Below are positions 34,758 to 43,560 of a stretch of DNA of 64,000 bases, piece after piece. The translations under genes were made by a program, and so were the position numbers. The notes beneath the pieces are model-generated. The model did no database searches and was not told the origin of the DNA. It saw only the letters and a list, made by a program, of their open reading frames with translations. The number at the start of each line of letters is the position of its first letter. Position 1 is the first letter of the stretch. The stretch comes from JAFGAS01 sp963809875. Its GTDB lineage: Bacteria > Desulfobacterota > Zymogenia > Zymogenales > Zymogenaceae. The DNA lies in NCBI GenBank assembly GCA_963809875.1, contig CAWELC010000008.1:185662-249661 (forward strand). Reading direction: 5' to 3'.

Positions 34758-35255
34758 TTACTTTTTCTTCTTCTTGCCGCCGAAGATCTTGCTGAAAAGG
34801 CCCTTTTCCTTGGCCAGTTTCTTTCGAACGGCGTCTTCATATCCGATGATGGCATAATAGACCGCCCGATCGAAGAAGAGCACGACACGGTTATTGAGCT
34901 CAAGAGACTGATAGAGCTCGAAAGCGGTGGAAAGCTGACCGTCCGAAAGGATATGAAGCCAGAGGTGCCGCTTGAGGAGTATGATGGCGCTGACGACCTC
35001 ATAGAGGGCAAATCCCTCGTTGAACCGCTCTTCTCCCAGCTTCACGTAGTAGCCGTGAACCTCTCCCTTGCTCGTCGATCTTGATATCCAGTGACCGAGC
35101 TGGCTGTAGACGAAGTGCGCCCTCTGATAGAGTTTCTCTTCGGGGAACGTCTGGTAGGTGGGTGTGGTAGGATTTTGACGTACGTCCCGCAGCCAGCTTT
35201 TCGTCAGGTTGTCGGCATTATCCTCGATGAGTTTTACGAGTCTCTCCGATATCAT
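34758..35255 (-). CDS. RsbRD N-terminal-like helical protein with polylysine tail
   Basis: 165 residues, all helical in appearance. The opening SERLVKLIEDNADNLTKSWLRDVR and the GxEHFxEGF/YEVVSAIILLKRHLW segment resemble the RsbRD_N domain, a stand-alone or sensor-attached module of stress signalling proteins. No enzymatic motif is visible. The C-terminus GLFSKIFGGKKKKK is an amphipathic hydrophobic-basic tail that may bind membrane. GGGAG seven bases before the ATG at 35255 supports this start over the longer frame. The genes around it give no clue. Confidence 0.7.
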   Translation of the reverse strand: MISERLVKLIEDNADNLTKSWLRDVRQNPTTPTYQTFPEEKLYQRAHFVYSQLGHWISRSTSKGEVHGYYVKLGEERFNEGFALYEVVSAIILLKRHLWLHILSDGQLSTAFELYQSLELNNRVVLFFDRAVYYAIIGYEDAVRKKLAKEKGLFSKIFGGKKKKK

Positions 35256-35341
35256 AGAAGCACTCCCTATACGAAATGAAAAATACCCCACTTTACCCAA
35301 TATTGGGTACGTTACCACTCGCTCCAAACCATGTCAATACA

Positions 35342-35950
35342 TTATTTCTCTTCGAACTCAAAAGGGATGGTGTATGTCTGGTCGCGAACGAGAATACCGG
35401 AGATCATCACGGCGATCTTCTTGGATCCCTTGGGGAGAAAGGGGAAGATCAGCAGCCCCTCGACGCTGGTCCCGGACGGGATGTCCAGCTCCAGGTCGTA
35501 CATCGCCTTCTTGAACTCCGATCCTTCGGTATCGGGCGCGAATTTCTGAAAGGCGATCGTGACTTCCGTAAAGTCAAGGGAGCCGCGAAAGTAGCTCCCC
35601 CCGACATAGATGGAGGCCCTGCGGGGGTCAAACCGAATCGTTCTCTTCTCTTTATTTACGAAGGTCACCAGAAAAATGGTCAGGTTATCCCTCAGGATCT
35701 GCGAGCTCATGAAAGGATTCGGGAGATTATGCTTCAGGAAAAATAGGTCAATGTCCGACGGCTCCATGTACTTGACCTTTATAATGGAATCGAGGACCTT
35801 ATACGAGACCGTGTTTCCCTCGAACTCGTACCCCTTGGGGATGTACTCCTCGGAGAACCGGGGAATAAATGCGGCCGGCCGTGTTTCCTCTCTGTACGCG
35901 GCGCATCCGAATAACAGTGCGACGATCAGGATAGTGATAATTTTTTTCAT
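35342..35950 (-). CDS. Hypothetical lipoprotein
   Basis: 202 residues. The signal peptide MKKIITILIVALLFGC ends in a lipobox (LFGC, Cys16), so the mature protein is probably anchored in a membrane on the periplasmic side. The rest looks like a beta-rich domain of about 180 residues with the ending TYTIPFEFEEK. No family is recognised. Its ATG overlaps the stop of the AmrS-type gene by 4 bases, so the two are co-translated. Confidence 0.75.
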   Translation of the reverse strand: MKKIITILIVALLFGCAAYREETRPAAFIPRFSEEYIPKGYEFEGNTVSYKVLDSIIKVKYMEPSDIDLFFLKHNLPNPFMSSQILRDNLTIFLVTFVNKEKRTIRFDPRRASIYVGGSYFRGSLDFTEVTIAFQKFAPDTEGSEFKKAMYDLELDIPSGTSVEGLLIFPFLPKGSKKIAVMISGILVRDQTYTIPFEFEEK

Positions 35951-36942
35951 GGCCTTTCCGAATAGATGATGTTAAGCACGGTGTGACACCGTGCGCACGT
36001 ATTGCCGGACAATCCCTTAACCTGTGTCCGGTATCCGCGGCGCGACACAAGGAGCGCGCCGCACCGAGGGCAATAGGTATCGTTTCCCCTGTCGAGCGCG
36101 ACATTTCCAAGATAGACGTACGAGAGGCGCTTGCGTGCGATATCGAAGGCGCGGGTAAGAGTCTCCTCAGGGGTCGCGGGTGCCTGAAATGACCGGTGGG
36201 GGAAGTACCGGGAGAAGTGGAGGGGAATATCAGGGCTGACGGAGGCGACGAAATCGACGAGCCGGCTTATCTGGTCGGCCGAATCGTTCTGGCCGGGGAT
36301 AATGAGGTTGGTGACCTCCACGAGGCACGACGCGGCGGCGATGCGGATCGTCTGCTGTACCGGGTCGACGCGTCCCTTGCAGTTCTTACGATAGAAGGGG
36401 TCGTCGATCGCCTTGAGGTCGATGTTCATGGCGTCGATGATGGGAAGGATCTGCCTGAGGGGCTCGGGGTTCACAAATCCGTTGGTAACCAGTACGTTGA
36501 CCAGGCCCGCTTCCCTCACGCGCCGTCCGGCATCCATGATGTATTCATACCAGATGAAGGGCTCATTGTAGGTCCACGCTACTCCGATAGAGCCCTGTTT
36601 CCCGGCCACGTGGGGTATTTCATCGGCCGGGAGAACGGATCGGGGAAGGTCGCTCTCAACGAGGGACCAGTTCTGGCAGAAGCCGCAGGAGAGGTTGCAG
36701 CCGACACTGCCGAGAGAAAGGATCTCGGAGCCGGGGTAAAAGTGATACAGCGGTTTTTTCTCGATCGGATCCATCTGGATCGACGCCGGTCGCTCGTAGG
36801 TAAGGGCGATGAGCACGCCGTCCTGGTTTTCCCTGACGCGGCAAATCCCCCGCTTGCCGTCCGCGATCAGGCACTCGTGGGGACAAAGGTGGCAGGCCAC
36901 ACGTCGGTCGGAAAGCGCGTCATAAAAGAGGGCTTCTCTCAT
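35947..36942 (-). CDS. amrS: AmmeMemoRadiSam-type radical SAM enzyme
   Basis: 331 residues. CHLCPHECLIADGKRGICRVR (first half shown by its cysteines at about residues 18, 21, 25 and 35) is an N-terminal cysteine-rich zinc-ribbon-like part. The radical SAM cluster site is CNLSCGFCQNW (about 83-93), followed by the GVAWTYNEPFIWYEY motif characteristic of this pyruvate-formate-lyase-activase-like family. A second CPRCG ... CARC pair sits at the C-terminus. The reaction is not settled; the family is named for partners AMMECR1 and Memo, which are not in this window. Confidence 0.85.
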   Translation of the reverse strand: MREALFYDALSDRRVACHLCPHECLIADGKRGICRVRENQDGVLIALTYERPASIQMDPIEKKPLYHFYPGSEILSLGSVGCNLSCGFCQNWSLVESDLPRSVLPADEIPHVAGKQGSIGVAWTYNEPFIWYEYIMDAGRRVREAGLVNVLVTNGFVNPEPLRQILPIIDAMNIDLKAIDDPFYRKNCKGRVDPVQQTIRIAAASCLVEVTNLIIPGQNDSADQISRLVDFVASVSPDIPLHFSRYFPHRSFQAPATPEETLTRAFDIARKRLSYVYLGNVALDRGNDTYCPRCGALLVSRRGYRTQVKGLSGNTCARCHTVLNIIYSERP

Positions 36943-37072
36943 TGCTTCCTATCAAACGAGAATCCGGATATCCCTCACAAGGGGGAGGGTTCTGATGAGC
37001 CGGCTGACCATTGTCCTGACGGTCCCTCGGGTTCCCGGAACCCGCGGGCCGTATGCCGGCCGGTCCGATGAC

Positions 37073-37354
37073 TCAATAGGCGATGGAAAAACGGTCGAAT
37101 TCACCGGTGATGTTCTCCCACGAGACCGATACATCATCCACCCGCGCCGACGGGGGCCCGTGATGACACCACGCGATCAGTTGATCGACCTTTTCCGGAT
37201 CTCCTTCGATAACGGCCTCAACGTCTCCGTCCGGAAGGTTCCTGACCCAACCCATAAGGCCGATTCGCGTCGCCTCCTGGGCGGTGGTCTGCCGAAAAAA
37301 GACGCCCTGGACCCTCCCGCTGACCCGCACGCGCGCCCGCACCGTTTTAGCCAC
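37073..37354 (-). CDS. acyP: Acylphosphatase
   Basis: 93 residues with the whole family signature: GRVQGVFFRQTT, holding the catalytic Arg (about residue 21), and GWVRNLPDGDVEAVIEG, holding the catalytic Asn (about residue 39). It hydrolyses carboxyl-phosphate bonds. Its ATG overlaps the ligA stop. Confidence 0.95.
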   Translation of the reverse strand: MAKTVRARVRVSGRVQGVFFRQTTAQEATRIGLMGWVRNLPDGDVEAVIEGDPEKVDQLIAWCHHGPPSARVDDVSVSWENITGEFDRFSIAY

Positions 37355-39366
37355 TACTGATCCCCGATCATGGATATGAACTCGTCTTCCGAGATCGTCT
37401 TGACTCCGAGATCGTGCGCCTTTGCGAGCTTGGAGCCCGGGTCTTTCCCGACGACGAGGTATCCGGTCTTTGCGCTGACCGAAGACGCGGCGTTTCCGCC
37501 CAGGCGCCGCACGGCGTCCTCGGCCTGTTCCCGCGTCATGGAGCCAAGGGATCCGGTGATTACGAAGGTAATGCCTGAGAGGGGCTGGTGCGCCGACTTC
37601 GGGCGGGAGACCAGCTTGATCTGCCCTTTCAGCCGTTCGAGCACGCGGCGATTCCTGTCCTCGGAAAAGTACGCGCGGATGGATTTTGCCACCGTGGGCC
37701 CTATCTCACCGATGGTCATCAACTCTTGTTCGGTGGCATTCATGAGATCGTCCACCGTCTTAAAACGGTCGGCCAGCACCTGGGCCAGGTGTTCCCCGAC
37801 GAGGCGTATGCCCAGGGCGTTGATGAAGCGGGAAAGCTCGATCGTCCGGGAAGCATCGACGGCGTCCACGATGTTCCGGGCGGATTTTTCGGCCATTCGC
37901 CCGAGTCCCGCCCAGGTCTCCTTTGGGATCGTGTAGATATCGGCGAAATCCTTCACCAGGCCGTTGTCGACGATTTGGTTAATCAGCTTTTCGCCGAGGC
38001 CGTCAATGTCCATCGCCCGCTTGGAGGCGAAATGGAAGATCGCCTCCTTGATCTTGGCGGGGCAGGCGGAGTTGATGCAGCGATACGCCACTTCTCCCTC
38101 GATGCGGATGACCTCCTCGCTGCAGACGGGGCACCTGTCCGGGATATGAAACGGACGCTCGGAGCCGTCCCTCTTTTCCGTGACAACCCCCACGACGTAG
38201 GGGATCACGTCTCCCGAGCGCTCGACGATAATCCAGTCCCCCTCGCGGATGTCTTTCCGGTCGATCTCGTCCTGGTTGTGGAGGGAGGCCCGGGAAACGG
38301 TTACCCCGCTGACCCGGACCGGGTCGAGGTGAGCCGTCGGAGTCAGAACCCCGGTCCTGCCGACCGAGACGTCTATATGCCGGATGCGTGTACGGGCCTG
38401 ACGCGGCGCGAACTTGAAGGCCGTCGCCCACCGGGGAGCGCGGGATGTGGCGCCGAGACGCTCATGGAGCGACAGGTCATCGACCTTGATCACGACGCCG
38501 TCGATTTCGAACGGGAGACTGTCGCGCCGCTCTTCCATCATCCGATGGTATTCGATAGCCTCCCGGGCCCCGTGAAGGAGTTGTACCTCTTTGTTGATCT
38601 TGAATCCCCACTCCTCGAAGGCCTGGAGGATATCGCGCTGGGTTGAAAAAGCGATACCCTGGACGCTCCCCACGCCGTAGCACGCCAGCGACAAGGGGCG
38701 CCCCGCGGTGATCGTGCTGTCCAGCTGGCGGACGGAGCCGGCGGCCGCGTTCCTCGGATTGGCGAAGGTGGGCTGCCCCTCCTCCTCCCGCTTCTTGTTC
38801 AGTTTCCTGAAATCCGAGAGCCCCAGGTAAACCTCCCCCCGGAGTTCGAGGAGTCGGGGGATGGGGAATCGTTTGCCCTGGATGAGCGTGAGCGGGATCG
38901 TCTTGATCGTGCGCAGGTTAAGGGTTACGTTTTCGCCGGAGTATCCATCACCCCGGGTCGACCCGAGGGTGAAACGACCGTCGGTATATATCAGCTCGAC
39001 GGCAAGGCCGTCCATCTTCGGCTCGCCCACGTACCGAATCTCATCGGTCGTGCCGAGCATCTTTTTGACGCGCTCGTCGAATTCGAGGAGCTCCTGTTCG
39101 GTAGTGACGTTGGCCAGAGAAATCATCGGGAGAGTATGGGTTACGATCTCGAACTTATCGAGGGGAGGGGCGCCGACCCTCCGGGTCGGGGAATCATCGG
39201 TGACCAGCTGCGGGAAGGTCTCCTCGATATCGATCAGCTGCCGCATCAGGTGATCGTATTCGGCGTCCGAAATCTCCGGCGAGTCAAGGACGTAGTATCT
39301 ATAGTTGTGGCGGTTGATCTGTTCCCGGAGCCGGTGCGCCAGTTTCTCTGCAGATCCTCTATCCAT
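37354..39366 (-). CDS. ligA: NAD-dependent DNA ligase LigA
   Basis: 670 residues from the ATG at 39366, the usual length; the open frame extends 38 codons further but this part is unlike the family and overlaps the divergent gene. The adenylated Lys117 is in KMDGLA. NAD-binding HNYRYYVLDSP lies at the N-terminus. The OB fold, a four-Cys zinc finger (CPVC ... CINSAC), helix-hairpin-helix repeats and a C-terminal BRCT domain (about 590-670) follow in order. It seals nicks in replication and repair. Confidence 0.96.
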   Translation of the reverse strand: MDRGSAEKLAHRLREQINRHNYRYYVLDSPEISDAEYDHLMRQLIDIEETFPQLVTDDSPTRRVGAPPLDKFEIVTHTLPMISLANVTTEQELLEFDERVKKMLGTTDEIRYVGEPKMDGLAVELIYTDGRFTLGSTRGDGYSGENVTLNLRTIKTIPLTLIQGKRFPIPRLLELRGEVYLGLSDFRKLNKKREEEGQPTFANPRNAAAGSVRQLDSTITAGRPLSLACYGVGSVQGIAFSTQRDILQAFEEWGFKINKEVQLLHGAREAIEYHRMMEERRDSLPFEIDGVVIKVDDLSLHERLGATSRAPRWATAFKFAPRQARTRIRHIDVSVGRTGVLTPTAHLDPVRVSGVTVSRASLHNQDEIDRKDIREGDWIIVERSGDVIPYVVGVVTEKRDGSERPFHIPDRCPVCSEEVIRIEGEVAYRCINSACPAKIKEAIFHFASKRAMDIDGLGEKLINQIVDNGLVKDFADIYTIPKETWAGLGRMAEKSARNIVDAVDASRTIELSRFINALGIRLVGEHLAQVLADRFKTVDDLMNATEQELMTIGEIGPTVAKSIRAYFSEDRNRRVLERLKGQIKLVSRPKSAHQPLSGITFVITGSLGSMTREQAEDAVRRLGGNAASSVSAKTGYLVVGKDPGSKLAKAHDLGVKTISEDEFISMIGDQ

Positions 39367-39479
39367 AATAAATATTATACGAAATAATAGGAGGATATGC
39401 AAAGCTATTTCTACCAGGTCCCACTTGACGGGGCCGTTGTCGATATGGTACCCTTGTCGTGGTGAATCGGGGCTGTCCA

Positions 39480-40259
39480 ATGCGCAGGCGCGGATCGGTT
39501 ATCACACTTACAACGGACTTCGGGGTCAGGGACCCCTTCGCGGGAATCATGAAGGGGGTGATCTTGGGCATCAACCCCGACGCCGTCGTCATTGACCTCG
39601 CGCACGGGGTGGCTCCCCAGAATATCAGGGAAGGGGCGTTCATCCTCTTCGTCGGTGCGCCCTATTTTCCGAAGGGTTCCGTTCACGTTGCGGTGGTCGA
39701 TCCGGGCGTCGGTGGAGCGCAGCGGGCCATCGCGGTGGAAACCGAACGGCATATCCTGGTAGGCCCGGACAACGGGGTCCTCTCCTGGGCGATAGGGGAC
39801 CTCGAAAAGGCGGTCGTCAGGGAGATCAAAGAGCCCCGCTATATCAGGGAATCGATATCGGCCACCTTTCACGGGAGAGACGTCTTCGCGCCGGCGGCGG
39901 CGCACCTGTCGTCGGGCGTCCGGCTACGGGCGTTGGGCCCCCCGGTGACCGACCCCGTGATACTTCCGTTCCCCCGGGCCGAGCTGGGTAGTCGCGAAAT
40001 CAGGGGGGAGGTCCTCTACGTAGACCATTTCGGAAACCTGGTAACGAACATCCGGCCGATGGATCGCGTGAGCGTAAGGGAAGTCTCGATCGGCAAGACC
40101 ACCATACGCGGTCTTTCGGGTAGCTACGACGAGAAGAGAGAAGGTGAGACTGTCGCCCTGGTGGGCAGCAGCGAGTTTCTCGAGATCGCCGTCAACCGGG
40201 GAAGCGCCGCCAAAGCGCTCGGCGCTGCGGTCGGCGACAAGGTCCTGGTGGCGCTGTGA
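39480..40259 (+). CDS. S-adenosyl-L-methionine hydrolase (adenosine-forming), DUF62 family
   Basis: 259 residues. ITLTTDFGVRDPFAGIMKG at the N-terminus with the catalytic Asp, VAVVDPGVGG, GPDNGVLSWA and FHGRDVFAPAAAHL are the conserved stretches of the SAM hydroxide adenosyltransferase/fluorinase family. Without a fluorinase loop it should convert SAM and water to adenosine and methionine. Start at ATG 39480; its 5' side faces ligA with about 110 bases between the two starts. Confidence 0.9.
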   Translation: MRRRGSVITLTTDFGVRDPFAGIMKGVILGINPDAVVIDLAHGVAPQNIREGAFILFVGAPYFPKGSVHVAVVDPGVGGAQRAIAVETERHILVGPDNGVLSWAIGDLEKAVVREIKEPRYIRESISATFHGRDVFAPAAAHLSSGVRLRALGPPVTDPVILPFPRAELGSREIRGEVLYVDHFGNLVTNIRPMDRVSVREVSIGKTTIRGLSGSYDEKREGETVALVGSSEFLEIAVNRGSAAKALGAAVGDKVLVAL

Positions 40260-40593
40260 TCGTGGATCACCGTCACAGGTTGGAAGTCACGGCTCCTGCT
40301 CGGGATCCCCACGGTGGGCTCGGCCAAGAGCCGCCTTGTCGGGAAGCACGGGGAAGTCGGTCCGGGGCGGTCGGGCCGGACTCCGTTGATGTATCATGGG
40401 CGGACGGTCGGGTATGTAGTCATGACAAAGGAGCGGACGAGGCCGGTCTTCGTCTCCCCTCGGTCATCTGATCTGCCCCCAAGCCGCCGTCGACCTCGTC
40501 CTGGCATGCACGGGACAATATCGTATCCCCGAGCCGGTACGCCGGGCGCATATCCTGGTCAATCGGCTCAGAAAGGAATCGAATAGACTCTGA
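40256..40593 (+). pseudogene. nfi: Endonuclease V relic (5'-truncated and frameshifted)
   Basis: The frame from about 40293 reads LLLGIPTVGSAKSRLVG ... PLMYHGRTVGYVV ... RPVFVSP, the C-terminal third of endonuclease V. One base later (40458-40461) it continues as GHLICPQAAVDLVLAC ... YRIPEPVRRAHILVNRL to a TGA at 40591-40593. Before 40293 a further frame (VIVDHRHRLEV, from 40256) may hold the part around the second catalytic Asp. The N-terminal 100 or so residues with the other catalytic Asp and Glu are missing, because the SAM hydrolase gene ends at 40259. It is therefore not functional. The stop overlaps the next ATG as TGATG. Confidence 0.75.
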
Positions 40594-42824
40594 TGAAGAA
40601 GACCCATTATCTGCTGGTGATCGTAGGCTACCTTGTCCTGTTTGTCGTGTTCCAGTTCGCCTGCGTCAGAACGATCCCCCGGTTCACCCCGGGTGACGCA
40701 TTCCTCGCGTGCAACGCGCTCATGTCGTCCGGCGATTACGCGAGCCTCCTGAAAGAAGTGAACCTGCTGGATCTGTCATCCCTCCCGTCGGACCAGGCAA
40801 CCAAGATCGCGTTCATGGCGGGTCGGGCGGCGCTGTCCGTCAAAGAGTACGATAGCGCCCGGAAATACTTTGAATATTGCCTGGATCGGTATAAGAAGCT
40901 CGAAGACCATGTCCTGTTTCACCTCTCGCGGGCCTATTTCCTCTCGGGGGACGCCCCGGCCGCCCTCAAGACCGCCCAGCGTCTCCTCGACACCTATCCC
41001 GACAGCGTATGGTTTGCCGATACGAGCGTCATGATCGGGGACTATTACGCCAAGATGGGGGACTATGAAAAAGCGCTGTCAATTTATGACAACTTTCTGT
41101 CCGAGAACAAAAAGTCCGCGCAATATCCTGCCATTCTCGTCCTGAAGGGGGGCGTCCTGGAAGAAACGGGAAGCAAGGACAAGGCGCTGGCTGCATACAA
41201 AGAGGTATGGATCGGCTATCCTGCAAGCGCGGGGGCCGGCAGCGCGTTTGCCGGGATAAATCGGCTCGGCGGGGTCGGAGGCCTGACCCTGGCGGAGCTG
41301 AAGAAGCGCGTCAATAATCTCTACGACGCCGGTGCGTACGATGAAGCCGTCCTGGCCTCGGCGCAGCTGCCGGCGCTCCTCGGCGCCACAATCCATTCAC
41401 TCCCAAAAAACGTTGTCAGGGAGATCGAATACCTCAAGGTGAAATCCTACTTCAAGACGGGTAAATACGAAAAGGCGCGGGAGACTGTCGAGGCCCTCAT
41501 GGCCAACCCGGGGAACCTGCCGTCGACGGAGCTCCTCTACTGGCGTGCCCGCATCTACGATCGTCTCGAAAGGGACGATGCCGCCGTCTCCTACTACCTC
41601 GATCTCTTCCGCACGCACCCGACCGACTCGCTGGCCCCTGACGCGCTCTATCTGGCCGCTCGAACGCTCGAGGAGATGAAGCGCTACGACGAGGCGATAC
41701 AACACTACCAGACCTATCTTACCACCTACTCCCGCGGTGAAAAGGTCAGGGAAGTCCTCTGGAACATCGGTTGGCTCTACTACGTAAGAAAGGATTACGC
41801 GAAGGCCGAGGAATATTTCGAGCGGATGACCCGGGACTATCGGGATAAATCGGAATATCCCCAGTACCTTTACTGGAAAGCCAGGGCGCTGGAACGGATG
41901 GAAAGAAGCGCGGAGGCCGCGGCCGTTTTTAAGACGATTCGTGAAAAGTACATCGCCACCTATTACGGCTATCAGGCCGGGCTGCGCCTTCGGTCGCTGG
42001 GGGTCGACGTACCGGTCACACCTCGGAAAGATGCGTTCGACGAGAGCTTCTGGACGAAGGACTTCGGGCGGTACGACACGTTCACCTCGGACGCTCGGAT
42101 CACTTCGCACCTCACCAAGGCGCTGGAACTCATGACCATGAATTTGGACGGGGATGCGGCAAACGAGGTCGAGCTGGTGGTTGGTCGGTGCGTGGGCGAT
42201 CCTGACCTCCTGGTTGAGGTGGCACGCCTGCTGAGATACTCGGGGGATTACTACACGCCCATCCTGATGGCCGCAAAACACTTCTCCCATTTCTTCGCAA
42301 CGTATCAGCCGGGCACGAACGACGTCTACTGGCAGATGAGATACCCCGAGGGGTACAAGAAAGAAGTCGAGCGTTTTTCAGACGAGTTCGGCCTCGAACC
42401 CTCATTCGTCTATGCCGTCATCAGGGAAGAGAGCCTCTTTCAGCCTCGGGTCACTTCCTGGGCGGGGGCCGTCGGGCTCATGCAGATAATGCCGGCCACG
42501 GGAACGAGCATCGCCTCCCAGCTGGGAGTCGAGGACTTCGCGGTCGAGGATCTGAAGGATTGCCGAACGAACGTCAGGTTCGGGATATACTACCTTTCCG
42601 CACTTATGACCGAGTTCGGAGGGGAGAAGGTCTATGCCCTGTGCGGCTATAATGCCGGACCGGGCAACGCCCACAAGTGGATAAAGAACAGAGACCCGGA
42701 GATGGATCTGGACGAGTTCATCGAGAACATCCCCTTTTCCGAGACGAGGGCCTACGTCAAGCGTATCCTCAACACCGAGAGCATATATCGGGCGGTCTAT
42801 GAAGGCGACGATCAGGGAAAATAG
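40593..42824 (+). CDS. slt: TPR-containing soluble lytic murein transglycosylase
   Basis: 743 residues. An N-terminal membrane anchor or signal (about 5-25, ending near FACVR) precedes a long array of TPR-like helical repeats (about 40-560: YDSARKYFEYCLDRYK, YEKALSIYDNFL, YAKAEEYFERMT). The C-terminal lysozyme-like SLT domain (about 600-725) has the catalytic Glu in VIREESLF, GLMQIMPATG and YNAGPGN. It cleaves peptidoglycan to 1,6-anhydromuramyl products. The start overlaps the stop of the endonuclease V relic, and the end overlaps pyrK by 26 bases. Confidence 0.92.
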   Translation: MKKTHYLLVIVGYLVLFVVFQFACVRTIPRFTPGDAFLACNALMSSGDYASLLKEVNLLDLSSLPSDQATKIAFMAGRAALSVKEYDSARKYFEYCLDRYKKLEDHVLFHLSRAYFLSGDAPAALKTAQRLLDTYPDSVWFADTSVMIGDYYAKMGDYEKALSIYDNFLSENKKSAQYPAILVLKGGVLEETGSKDKALAAYKEVWIGYPASAGAGSAFAGINRLGGVGGLTLAELKKRVNNLYDAGAYDEAVLASAQLPALLGATIHSLPKNVVREIEYLKVKSYFKTGKYEKARETVEALMANPGNLPSTELLYWRARIYDRLERDDAAVSYYLDLFRTHPTDSLAPDALYLAARTLEEMKRYDEAIQHYQTYLTTYSRGEKVREVLWNIGWLYYVRKDYAKAEEYFERMTRDYRDKSEYPQYLYWKARALERMERSAEAAAVFKTIREKYIATYYGYQAGLRLRSLGVDVPVTPRKDAFDESFWTKDFGRYDTFTSDARITSHLTKALELMTMNLDGDAANEVELVVGRCVGDPDLLVEVARLLRYSGDYYTPILMAAKHFSHFFATYQPGTNDVYWQMRYPEGYKKEVERFSDEFGLEPSFVYAVIREESLFQPRVTSWAGAVGLMQIMPATGTSIASQLGVEDFAVEDLKDCRTNVRFGIYYLSALMTEFGGEKVYALCGYNAGPGNAHKWIKNRDPEMDLDEFIENIPFSETRAYVKRILNTESIYRAVYEGDDQGK

Positions 42825-43560
42825 GGGGCTTTCTCCCGGCTACTTCAGGATGACCCTCTCTGAAGTCGGAGATATCGCCCGCGGCCGGCCGGGCCAGTTC
42901 GTCATGATCCGCGGTGACTGGCAGACCGACCCGCTGCTGGGCAGGCCCCTGTCCATTTGCCGATTCCATGCCGACAAAGGGGAGATCCAGATCGTCTATC
43001 GTGCCGCCGGCAGGGGAACGAGGCGGCTTTCCGAGATGAAGGCCGGCCAGACGGTTTCGGTCATCGGTCCGCTCGGAAGTCCCTTTCCGAGGCCGGGCGG
43101 ATCTGGAAGGGCCATCCTTGTGGCGGGGGCCATCGGCGCCCCTCCTCTCGTGGCCCTGGCGGAATCGATGGCGATACGCCCCCTCTTCATCCTGGGCGGA
43201 AGGACGGAAAATGACGTCGTCTTCATACGGACGGATCTGGAGGATCTCGGGATAGAGAGTGTCTTTGTTACAGAAGACGGCAGCTACGGCACGAAGGGAA
43301 CGGCGATCCAGGCGCTCGAGAAACAGGTCAAAGCAAACGATCTCGTGTATGCCTGCGGGCCGAACAGGATGCTGGCGCAGGTCGCGCGTCTCTCCAGGGA
43401 GGTCGGCTTTGAGGCCTACGTCTCGTTCGAGGAGCGGATGGCCTGCGGGATCGGGGTTTGCCTGGGGTGCGCGGTGCGGCATGAAAACGGCTCCTACGTC
43501 CACGTCTGCAAGGACGGGCCGGTCTTTGACGTGAGAGATATCGCATGGGACGAGCTATGA
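42799..43560 (+). CDS. pyrK: Dihydroorotate dehydrogenase electron transfer subunit
   Basis: 253 residues. The FAD domain has GQFVMIR and RPLSICRF (FAD-binding RxxS), the NAD domain has VAGAIGAPPLVALA, and CGIGVCLGC ... C at about residues 218-242 binds a 2Fe-2S cluster. PyrK moves electrons from PyrD to NAD. The GIGAPP in this position is usually GIGxAPL, so one residue differs. The ATG lies within slt, and the stop overlaps pyrD (ATGA). Confidence 0.94.
   Translation: MKATIRENRGLSPGYFRMTLSEVGDIARGRPGQFVMIRGDWQTDPLLGRPLSICRFHADKGEIQIVYRAAGRGTRRLSEMKAGQTVSVIGPLGSPFPRPGGSGRAILVAGAIGAPPLVALAESMAIRPLFILGGRTENDVVFIRTDLEDLGIESVFVTEDGSYGTKGTAIQALEKQVKANDLVYACGPNRMLAQVARLSREVGFEAYVSFEERMACGIGVCLGCAVRHENGSYVHVCKDGPVFDVRDIAWDEL

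Noticed and set aside
40314..40586. A 90-residue novel small protein
   Set aside because: Its first half is endonuclease V sequence and the second half is the same gene read out of frame.
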